Shown here piece by piece: positions 8,068 to 15,900 of a DNA stretch of 42,796 nt. Source of the stretch: Marinilabiliaceae bacterium JC017. GTDB lineage: Bacteria > Bacteroidota > Bacteroidia > Bacteroidales > Marinilabiliaceae. The stretch lies in NCBI GenBank assembly GCA_004296775.1, contig RHGE01000051.1, forward strand, positions 365-43,160, in the 5' to 3' direction. The notes under the pieces were generated by a model that saw only the letters and a list, made by a program, of their open reading frames with translations, made no database searches and was not told where the DNA came from. Positions within the stretch are counted from its first letter, which is position 1. Every line of letters begins with the position of its first letter. Position numbers and translations under genes: made by a program.

Positions 8068-9063
8068 CTAGAGCTTAACGATCACCCTTCCTTTGCTTTT
8101 CTTTTCCAACATCCGATCAATATGTGCCTGAAGTGTTTCCAGGGAAGCTTTCTTGATTAATGCGGGATCAAAATCAAGGCGCCACTCATTGGCCAGGTTG
8201 TCCCATATTTGCCGGCGTATCTCCATGGGACAATTTTGCGAATCAATGCCCAGGAGGCTGACACCTCTGAGTATAAAGGGATAGACGGTCATGGTCAGGT
8301 CACCCGATCCGATATTACCACAAGTTGTTACGTTACCCAGTGGTTTACATCCTTTCAGCATGGTGGTTAACGTGTTTCCACCTACCACATCAATGGCGCC
8401 GGCCCATTGTGTTTTCAGCATTGGCCTGCCCGAGAGATCATCCGAAACACTGCAGTCGATCTGAGTTGTGGCACCAATTCTTTTGATTTCAGATTCTTCA
8501 GCGAGCTCATAATTGGCCGCAATCACTTCGAATCCCAGCTTATTCAGGATCTGGCACGCGATATTACCTACTCCGCCAAGGGCTCCCGTCACCACAATGG
8601 GGCCCATCTCTGGTTTTTGGCCATTATTAAGTAACCGGTATACTGACAAAGCAGCGGTAAAGCCGGCTGTACCGTATGTCATGGCCTCCTTTGCTGTCAT
8701 GTTATCGGGCATGGGCACTACCCAGGCAGCCGGTACTTTAATATACTCTGCAAAACCGCCGGGATGATTCATTCCTAAATCATAACTGGTAACAATTACA
8801 CGGTCGCCTGTTTTAAAGAGGTCGCTCTCGCTCACTTCTACGGTTCCTGCGGCATCAATACCGGGTGTGTGCGGATACTTCCGGGTTACCCCTTTGTTTC
8901 CAATGCTTGACAAGGCATCTTTGTAATTTAACGAGCTGTATTGGACTTTGACCAGCACTTCGCCTGGTGCTACGGTATCAAAACAGAGGTTTTCGATTTC
9001 ACCGTGGTATTTTCCATCGATCTCTTTGATCCGGAATGCCTTGAAAGTAGGTTTGTTATTCAT
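8068..9063 (-). CDS. YhdH/AcuI-type NADPH-dependent quinone/enoyl reductase
   Basis: Medium-chain dehydrogenase/reductase of the YhdH/YhfP group, whose characterised members reduce acrylyl-CoA or quinones with NADPH. The 331 residues show the GroES-like N-terminal half (YSSLNYKDALSSIG near 43-56, then PHTPGIDAAGTV), no zinc-binding cysteine/histidine set, and the nucleotide-binding loop VTGALGGVGNIA near residues 158-169. The C-terminal KSKGRVIVKL is typical of the group. It is divergent from an HxlR regulator that starts 140 bp away, an arrangement in which the regulator commonly controls the oxidoreductase, often in response to electrophiles or quinones. Start ATG 9063. Substrate not determinable from sequence. 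Confidence 0.88.
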   Translation of the reverse strand: MNNKPTFKAFRIKEIDGKYHGEIENLCFDTVAPGEVLVKVQYSSLNYKDALSSIGNKGVTRKYPHTPGIDAAGTVEVSESDLFKTGDRVIVTSYDLGMNHPGGFAEYIKVPAAWVVPMPDNMTAKEAMTYGTAGFTAALSVYRLLNNGQKPEMGPIVVTGALGGVGNIACQILNKLGFEVIAANYELAEESEIKRIGATTQIDCSVSDDLSGRPMLKTQWAGAIDVVGGNTLTTMLKGCKPLGNVTTCGNIGSGDLTMTVYPFILRGVSLLGIDSQNCPMEIRRQIWDNLANEWRLDFDPALIKKASLETLQAHIDRMLEKKSKGRVIVKL

Positions 9064-9202
9064 GGTTGATTATTTATTGAGTTTTCTTACTTTCGCACAA
9101 AAATCAGGAAATCAATCCACCTACACAATAACTTACAAAAGATGCGTTTACTTACATTTTGTTCGGAATTGTTCATTTTCAAACATCTCTAATGCTATAA
9201 TT

Positions 9203-9529
9203 TTGGAAAAAAGTTACTGCCCCGTCGATACATTTATCAATGTCATTAAGGGAAAACGGAAAGCAACCATTATTTTACATCTATACCAGGGCGATAAACG
9301 TTATCGTGATTTAGTCAGGCTTTTGCCGGATATAAGTGAACGAATGCTCAGTAAACAGCTCAAAGAACTTGAGGAGGATACGCTGATTCATAAGACCATA
9401 TTCCCGGAGGTTCCTCCCAAAGTTGTCTATAGTTTAACGCCTACAGGCAGGACTATTCAACCGATCCTGAAAGAGATGCTAAAAGGGGGTTTGCTCTTTG
9501 AAAAAATCATTGAGAAGGGTGCGTTTTAA
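9203..9529 (+). CDS. HxlR-family transcriptional regulator
   Basis: A winged-helix DNA-binding protein of about 108 residues. Visible features are the family start SYCPVDTFINVIKGKRKATIILHL (shown as SYCPVDTF then KRKATIILHL), the recognition region RYRDLVRLLPDISERMLSKQ and the wing ending VVYSLTPTGRTIQPIL. The conserved Cys near the N-terminus (SYCPV) is the redox-sensing position in several characterised members. The start is uncertain. No ATG lies in frame near the family start; TTG at 9203 fits the family best, but it overlaps a TAATTTTG promoter-like string (9197-9204). Longer in-frame starts reach back into the divergent gene. Probably regulates the adjacent reductase. Confidence 0.8.
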   Translation: MEKSYCPVDTFINVIKGKRKATIILHLYQGDKRYRDLVRLLPDISERMLSKQLKELEEDTLIHKTIFPEVPPKVVYSLTPTGRTIQPILKEMLKGGLLFEKIIEKGAF

Positions 9530-9764
9530 AACATCGGCGGGGGAGTAGAATTCTATTAAAGTCCTAACCTGGACAAGCCAGAAAAGTACAAAGTATCAAG
9601 ATGATTTACTGCTTGCCAAAATATTTTGCCAATCAATACACCAATATCATCCGTAAGACACTATGTTTTTTCAGGAGAATCCTGAAAAAAACCTCTTCGA
9701 AGGATGTTGCATTTAGTTTGTTGTTTTGAAAGGACAAACAAGATTCATTATTTACCATGGAGTC

Positions 9765-10047
9765 TTCAAGTCTTGACATACTAACAAAAGGTGAGATAAC
9801 TCTAAATTGACGTTGCCAGTATCTTTGGTCTCCCGCAGATATAAAGGGATGCAGAGAGGATGGTTCTACACATCCACTAAATACTCGTCATTCATTTTCT
9901 TTCGCCCGGTCACTCTTTTCCCCTCCTAAAAGAATTAGGAGGGGTGATTTTCATTGAGTAAGCAATGAAAATCGGGGTGGTTTGCTTGTAACATAACCAG
10001 TGATTAAATGAGTTATATAGTAGGCGCTGAGACGCAGAGATTGTTCT
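9765..10047 (+). repeat. Dispersed repeat family B, copy 1
   Basis: About 280 bp repeated in the same orientation at 28183-28488. Two adjacent hairpins are conserved: CCCCTCCTAA/TTAGGAGGGG (9920-9944) and GATTTTCATT/AATGAAAATC (9946-9955 with 9964-9973). The paired arrangement resembles bacterial REP/BIME-type elements. No open frame is conserved between copies. Confidence 0.8.
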
Positions 10048-10060
10048 TTGGTAAGTACAG

Positions 10061-10130
10061 GTTGTTTCAAAATATTTCTATCTGTTTCAATGTATCTCCA
10101 CTTATATCTAAGTACTTCCATCTATTCCCC
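10061..10130. repeat. Degenerate period-10 array, first
   Basis: Seven decamers of the pattern nnnnTTTCnA in register: GTTGTTTCAA, AATATTTCTA, TCTGTTTCAA, TGTATCTCCA, CTTATATCTA, AGTACTTCCA, TCTATTCCCC. The same pattern occurs at 10241-10310 and, on the other strand, at 42561-42610. Confidence 0.7.
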
Positions 10131-10240
10131 CTCTAACTTCTGACCTCTAATATCCTCAATAGAAAAACTGAGAATGTGAAAATGTGAAAAAACGATGATA
10201 CCCCAACCGCAAACCACTCTCTATCCTCTAATCTCACTAT

Positions 10241-10325
10241 ACATTCCAGATATTTCCATTTGTTTCAACCTGTTTCTATATATTTCTATCTATATCTCCC
10301 TCCAATTTGAACAACATGTTGGTAA
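10241..10325. repeat. Degenerate period-10 array, second, with flank
   Basis: Decamers such as TATTTCCATT, TGTTTCAACC, TGTTTCTATA, TATTTCTATC, TATATCTCCC. The flank next to the RDD gene (CAATTTGAACAACATGTTGG and on to the stop codon) matches 42511-42556 on the opposite strand, so array and flank move as one repeat. Confidence 0.7.
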
Positions 10326-10335
10326 AAGTTGCTGC

Positions 10336-11091
10336 CTAAGCGCCTAACAATAAAATCACCAGACCAATCATCCAGATTAAAAGAGTGATCCCGGCCAATA
10401 TCAGTAACGTGATCTTTAAGGTTTTGTTTTTTACCATGAACACACAGAAGATAGCTGTGGCAAATTTTACCAGGAAAAAGCCTCCCCTGACGAAGAACTG
10501 CATATCATAGTCGATAGGGAGGTAAGATAAGAATAGATCCATAAATAAGGTAAATACCAATGTGGCCGCCATCAATGGTAACAGAATACCGGATGCGGGA
10601 GCTTCAGTGGTTAATGGTTTGGCAAGTTGATTATTGCAATTGACCACCATGGTGTTGGCCGCCTTGTCACCCACACGCCGGGCCTCCGGATCGATCAAAA
10701 CGAGCAGGGGCTCAATTAACCAACCCACCAGCGGTACCAGGTTAAGCAGCATAATCATGGCGTTTCGGCCGGCTGACTTGGAATAAGAACACGCTGTTCC
10801 ATCCATAGTAGAGACAACCTGGAGATGTACAACCCGTTTTCCGATACTTTGCCCGTTGCGCATTCCATCTTTAAACAAGCAATAGAAGAGGGGGAGCAGG
10901 TAAAGCATTGCGGCTAATAAGTATAGAAAAATGGTAGGTAAAGTGCCATAATAGTATGCTTGTCCCGTTCCCAGGATAAACAGGATAATGGCAGGAAGGG
11001 AAAGAACTATTCCCACCCAGCCGTCAATCAGGTAAGCACATAATCTTCGGCCCAAAGAGGCTTTCTGTAAGGTATTATCTTGTATTAACAT
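10336..11091 (-). CDS. RDD-family membrane protein
   Basis: Integral membrane protein of 251 residues with an RDD domain at residues about 10-150: Arg in GRRLCAYLID with its Asp, then a second Asp in the LIDPEARRVGDKAANT region. Hydrophobic segments lie near 26-48, 52-72, 112-135, 170-190, 205-220 and 225-250, giving about five or six membrane spans. The family is linked to ion or small-molecule transport or to envelope complexes, without one agreed function. It is downstream of the 298- and 1193-residue genes on the same strand, but 600 bp of repeat DNA intervene, so co-transcription is doubtful. The last codons (GGC GCT TAG) lie inside a dispersed repeat (see 42511-42556), so the native C-terminus may have been altered. 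Confidence 0.82.
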   Translation of the reverse strand: MLIQDNTLQKASLGRRLCAYLIDGWVGIVLSLPAIILFILGTGQAYYYGTLPTIFLYLLAAMLYLLPLFYCLFKDGMRNGQSIGKRVVHLQVVSTMDGTACSYSKSAGRNAMIMLLNLVPLVGWLIEPLLVLIDPEARRVGDKAANTMVVNCNNQLAKPLTTEAPASGILLPLMAATLVFTLFMDLFLSYLPIDYDMQFFVRGGFFLVKFATAIFCVFMVKNKTLKITLLILAGITLLIWMIGLVILLLGA

Positions 11092-11126
11092 GAATTATCG
11101 ATTTATTATTTGTAATGAGTATTGTC

Positions 11127-11400
11127 CAAAATAAATTAGTATTAACCAATGTGCTCAAGCCGCACGGGCTTTTACTTTTTTGCTACAGCGAAAAAAAGTA
11201 AACAAAAAACGATCCCGATTATAGCTTTGTAAGCTTTTGATGCAAAAGCAACAAAAGCTTATTCGGGACTCACAATAAATAACTAAAATTTAACTCCTTT
11301 CCACTGAAAGAAAATAACTCGCTCCGCTTCAAACAGATTTTCTTTCTTAACGTTCCAATCCGTTAAATTTCTAAACGTTATTTCTTGTAGGCGGGATTCC
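11127..11400 (-). repeat. Dispersed repeat family C, copy 1, with extra hairpin
   Basis: Reverse complement of the elements at 38900-39133 and 41506-41740. Conserved parts: GTGCTCAAGCCGCACGGGC, hairpin TTTACTTTTTT/AAAAAAGTAAA (11171-11202), TTTAACTCCTTTCCACTGAA, and AACGTTCCAATCCGTTAAAT. Only this copy carries an additional nested hairpin at 11211-11270 (AAGCTTTTG/CAAAAGCTT inside TCCCGA/TCGGGA), where the others have GCGGCGGC. Confidence 0.8.
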
Positions 11401-11497
11401 CAAAGAAGTCCCGATATTCCAAAAATATCACTAACACACTATAGCAATTGTCGTTATTCATTTTAACCATTAATAATTTAGGTCACTAATGATTTGT

Positions 11498-11621
11498 AAT
11501 GTGAATCAAGAGTTAATTTTTTGACAGGATTATCTAGATTAACATGATAGAGAACAGGTATTTCTGCTCATTATCCTTCGGCCAATCCTATTTCTTATCA
11601 GTTCAACCCTTGATTCACATT
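11498..11621. repeat. MITE-like inverted-repeat element
   Basis: Two perfect 13-bp inverted arms (AATGTGAATCAAG and its complement) 98 bp apart, each followed inward by AGTTA/GGTTGA-like bases. The interior includes GACAGGATTATCTAGATTAA. No transposase frame. Could be a miniature element or a long-range RNA stem. Confidence 0.35.
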
Positions 11622-11705
11622 TGTAATGGTTTATTGCATTATATATAAAGAGTTCTGAGCCTCAGTGTCTCTGTGTTTTCCGTCTCTTATCTGAAAGAGA
11701 ATGCT

Positions 11706-12602
11706 CTATTGTTCACTTATGAACGTATTAATCAAATCGTCTTTAATGCTCTCCAGCTGATCGCCATCTATCATATGCGGAAAAATGTTTTCTATCACCT
11801 GCATGATATCTGTCTGTGTATTGTCATAGGAATATGCTTTGTGTGATTCCTTATACATTACTACAAAGGTATTCATATGCTCTGTATTGCACAGGTACTC
11901 TTCCGGTTTGGTCTCTTTTATGAGACTTAAAAACTCATCGGGGACATTCCAGGAGTAATGGGGTACCTGGGCACACAACAACCGGATGGTGTTTTCATTC
12001 CAGCCCAATGTGTTATACAGGTAATGGGTCGTAGCAATGGTACTTGTGTAGGTGAAACCATTGAGGTGATCATCGTCAAAATACTTCTTCTTGTCGTAAT
12101 TGATCAGGTTCAACGATGAGAGGTAGTTGATAGTGATCTCCATCTCATCGGGGTTATGTAAGGCAAAGAAGAAAGCCGCCCAGAACGCTACAGGGGTACG
12201 GTCGGGATAAGCCATGGTTTTGGAGTACCTTCCGAAGTTGTAGGTCGCCACACGGATCAGCCAGGTTTTAATGGTCTCTTTAAGCTCTGCCTTTTCGCAC
12301 GCACGGGAAAAAAAGGCGATCTCTGCCTGACCATATTCCCCTGGAAGTGATTGCTTTTTGGATGGTAACACTGCTATGATCTCTTTCACCAGCTGCTCCT
12401 CGGGTACTTGCCATTGCAGAGGTGTGAACGAGTCATTCTCACCAGTGCCAAAAAACAGGTCGATGGGCACTGGCTTGTTGTCCTTTTTAGCCCTTTCGTG
12501 AATCTGTTCATAGTGGGTGAAATGTGTGTTCACCAGTTCGTATAGTGTGGCCGTCATAGCATCGGCCGACTGTGTATTAGTGTTGATTCTTATTGGATTC
12601 AT
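11706..12602 (-). CDS. Unknown 298-residue soluble protein
   Basis: I do not recognise this protein. It lacks a signal peptide and membrane segments and is predominantly helical by its residue pattern, with many aromatic residues (YNFGRYSKTMAYPDRTPVAFW, split here as YNFGRYSKT and AFWAAFFFALHNPDE). HYLYNTLGWNENTIRLLC (residues about 198-215) and the C-terminal QVIENIFPHMIDGD stand out as likely helices. It follows the 1193-residue gene on the same strand with a 348-bp spacer that contains a hairpin and CTCCGTG-type heptads, so they may or may not share a transcript. No catalytic motif is visible. Both proteins are cytoplasmic by sequence, which would allow partnership. The ATG at 12602 is the only good start. 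Confidence 0.7.
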   Translation of the reverse strand: MNPIRINTNTQSADAMTATLYELVNTHFTHYEQIHERAKKDNKPVPIDLFFGTGENDSFTPLQWQVPEEQLVKEIIAVLPSKKQSLPGEYGQAEIAFFSRACEKAELKETIKTWLIRVATYNFGRYSKTMAYPDRTPVAFWAAFFFALHNPDEMEITINYLSSLNLINYDKKKYFDDDHLNGFTYTSTIATTHYLYNTLGWNENTIRLLCAQVPHYSWNVPDEFLSLIKETKPEEYLCNTEHMNTFVVMYKESHKAYSYDNTQTDIMQVIENIFPHMIDGDQLESIKDDLINTFISEQ

Positions 12603-12670
12603 TGTATGTGTTTCTTGTAATATGGTTGTTTTATAATGGAATTAACTTTTCAGCATGTTACCCCCTGAAT

Positions 12671-12687
12671 CCCCCTACTTTAGGGGG
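12671..12687. terminator. Small G/C hairpin between two unknown genes
   Basis: CCCCCTA pairs with TAGGGGG over a 3-nt loop, in the 348-bp spacer between the 1193- and 298-residue genes. No T-run follows. The surrounding CCCCCTGAATCCCCCT looks like a dispersed simple motif. The rest of the spacer holds two runs of CTCCGTGTCTCTGTGCCTCC type at 12793 and 12917 and nothing else. Confidence 0.35.
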
Positions 12688-12950
12688 ACAAGAATGTGGA
12701 TTTACATGCTTTTTAATCCATATTGTAAAATTATTATTTCTCTCACTTCCTGATAGAGGAGCGAGTTTGAGAGGCAGTAGTTAAGTTCATTTCCCCTAAA
12801 AAACTCTGTGTCTCCGTGCCTCCGTGTTTAATTTTTCCTAAAGGTTGCGATTACCGGAAGCACAGATCAATAAGAAAAACCGAAACTAGATTAGTATCAT
12901 CAATTGTTTCCCTAATAAACTCCGTGTCTCTGTGCCTCCGTGTTTAACAT

Positions 12951-15900
12951 CTACTTTAAAACAAAGGTCTTCTCAAACAAAGGCGTCTCGTCCTCTTGTA
13001 TTTCGTCCTCCCAAACCTTAAAGCACCATTCACCTTCCACCAGGTATTTCGATCGTTCCATTACCCAGCCAATAAACTGTGGTGCATCGTTGCCAACATC
13101 AAAGGTGAAGTCCTCTTCCGTTTCATCTCCAAACATCGATTTAACAGTGGGGTGGTAAACCATCACAGCCAACCGTTTATTTTCTGCCAGGTTGTTGAAC
13201 CGGTAGCGGAACCCGAATACCATTTTCTCTTCCATGACAATGGTGTCTTCATTTGAGGCAAGCTCCAGTACATTGGCCTTGGGATAGTTTTTATAGAGGC
13301 TCACGGCTTCGCCAGGGGTATATACGCCCGAATCAAGCAGCTCAAACTCCGGTGTGCCCATTTGATCGGCCGGAACAATCTCCAACTCCTCTTCCATGAT
13401 CACCGTATTGAGTCCCGGATCAATCAAGCGGAATAACCATTTCCCTTCCGTTACTTCCTCTTCGCTGTTGAAGCGCCGGAAGAAGCCGATGCGATTGCCG
13501 TCACGAAGGGTAAACTTCCTTCGGTCCATGGTTTTCAGTTCACCGGTTCTCAAATCGTGCATGGGAGGATGTTCCATCTCTCCGATGATTTTATACCCTT
13601 CTTCCAATTCCGGGCAAGTGAAGCTGAACTGCAACCCAAAGGTGATGCCGGCTTTTCCGGCAATGGTGCGACTCTCGCTTATTTTCTCCAGACTACTGTC
13701 CGGATCGGAGTAAAGCCCGCAAAAGGTTTTGTTAAGGGTGTAATCAACTGCTTCAAACGGCTTTTCAATATAGAACAGGCGGCGGAACAGGTAGTGGGGC
13801 TCTTCCATCGAGGATACTTCAATCATCCAGGTACCCGGCTTAAACTCTGTTTCATTGGTGAATTGATATCCCAGGAAGAGAGGCTCGCGGGCATTCACCT
13901 GTTGGTACCATTCCACCTCCGAATGCATCTCACCGGTCTCTGGATTCAGGCGTTCGGGGAAAGCAATGCGCACTTTCACATCAAAAAACTGTTGCAACCC
14001 TTGTGGGGTTGCCTGTAGCTTCACGCCAAACACCATGCCCGGTTGGGGGATAAAGGTTCGGACATCTGAAAGCTGCATAACATTGGCGAAGGTCTCCTTT
14101 TGACGTCCCTCACAGGCCACGGCAGGTGTCACATCCGCCTGGAAAAGGCCATGTTCCAGCAAGGTGAAGCGGGGATTCTTTGTTTCATTGATGAAATTAC
14201 CTTTCGCCTGACTAACCGACATGATGTGGGTGCCATTGAGCATCAAGATCTGTACGTCGGGAAATTCAATTTCAAACTGCGTCATCTCGTCATGGGGCGT
14301 GCCGGCCAGTATCTCCTTCAGGTTCCAGATGTGCAGATCGTCGTTAATGATGGAACAGAACCAGGTACCGCAAGGACTGAAAAAGGTTCTCTCCGTACCA
14401 TAGGAGTCCTCTTCATAAAACAGGTGCCCCAGTAATTTCCCGGAGTTAAGGTCCGAGAAAGCAAAGGAGAATTCCGTATTGGCCATCTCGCCATGCACGG
14501 CCATCATGGTGCTGTCTGCCGACACATGCGCATCCCCAAACATGTAGGTGTCCATTTGCGTCAACAGCTCCATTTCGGGTAAGGTGTACACATTGGTATC
14601 CACAATCAGCTTCTTCGAATCGGGCGTTACAGCCATATTCATGATGCCCCCAAAGTTATCTGAATGCACCTGGAACCGGTTGATCAAAGTACCGGTTTGC
14701 GCATGCATCTGTTCCACCGGCCGGTCGCTGTTGCTCTTCAGGGCAAAAAGGTATTTGCCGTCGCGGGTCACGGTTGGATGCTCATATTTGTCCATGTTCA
14801 GGAACCAGCGGCCTGTTTCGGTCAGCGAATCCAGGTTAAAGGTGAGCACCGTTCCGGTTTTCTCCTGCGAAAGGTCAAAATTGATCATCCTGCCATCTGT
14901 GATGGGCTCCTCGGCATAATCCTCCTCCTCATCAACGATCATGGTCAGTTGCGAGCCATCTTCGGTTAAGAACAGGCATTTAACATTGGCCCGTATCCGG
15001 AAGGTATCCGATGCCGATCCCATGTGCCATCCCTGAATAATCCCGTTGGAATAAGAGACGAAGTGAACCGGGCTTTTATCATTGATGCGGGTGGCCACTA
15101 CCAGGTCGTCCACCGCCGCTTCGTCCGACACAACGTTCCGCACCGTAAATTGTTCTTTCTTTTCAAAGTCCACGATGCGGATAGTGCCTTCATCGCAGGT
15201 CAGCAAATACTCCTTGTTATAATAATGGAAGAAAGCCGCTTGTTCGCTATTGTAAATAAGGCTTGCACAAGGCGTTATTGCCCGTTTTACATCGCCGCGT
15301 TCGTTCAGCTGAACACCTGTGATCTCTGCCAGATCGTGCGGATAGAGGCGAATAGGGGCCTCTTGGTCGCCATCAATGAAGGCTTCTACCATTTCATTGT
15401 ACAAATTCTTCAGGCGCTCATACGCCTCTTCGCCACTTTCACTCTTCAGCCAGATTCCCAGGCGTGTTTCATCAAACTCCTCATCCCACTCACTCACTTC
15501 CATCTCTTCTCTCAGATCATCCCCCTGTTGATGTAAGTGTTCGTAATCCATGGCAATGCCGGCCGCCACGCTATCTGCCGCCATTAGCTTTACAAACTGC
15601 TCCCTGAAGGCTGCATCTGCCAAATGCTCCCCAATGGTATTTTCAAATGTATCCACCAGTTCGTAATTGCCCAGTGCCCTGCCATACGCCGCCGCATAAA
15701 GGTAAATCATCTCCGGCGCATCAGGATGCAGGCGGGGAAGCAAATGCGTTGCAATGTTGAAGGCCGATACATCGTGCCATTTATCAAATACCGCATAACA
15801 CTCACACAGCAGCGGAATGTATTCAGCGCTATGTTTCAACAAGGCCACCATGGGTGCTTCAAAAATAATCCGTTGATCATCGTACCGTATGTCGCTTTCA

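Larger units (their letters stand above)
9530..10335. repeat. Repeat-only stretch downstream of HxlR gene
   Basis: Contains a 40-bp element with CCTAACCTGGACAAGCCAG (9567-9605), which recurs at 24515-24545 and 37105-37140; a perfect palindrome TTTTTTCAGGA/TCCTGAAAAAA (9666-9690, possible terminator for the regulator); a family B copy; and two period-10 arrays. No gene is visible. Confidence 0.6.
11092..11705. repeat. Gene-free stretch: family C copy and inverted repeats
   Basis: Holds family C copy 1 (11127-11400), an inverted-repeat pair AATGTGAATCAAG (11498-11510) and CTTGATTCACATT (11609-11621) enclosing about 100 bp, and a short run of the CAGAG/CTCTG-type heptad near 11660. No gene. Confidence 0.6.

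Noticed and set aside
8948-9202. Long N-terminal extension of the HxlR regulator
   Set aside because: It overlaps the divergent reductase gene and its promoter region and has no resemblance to the family.
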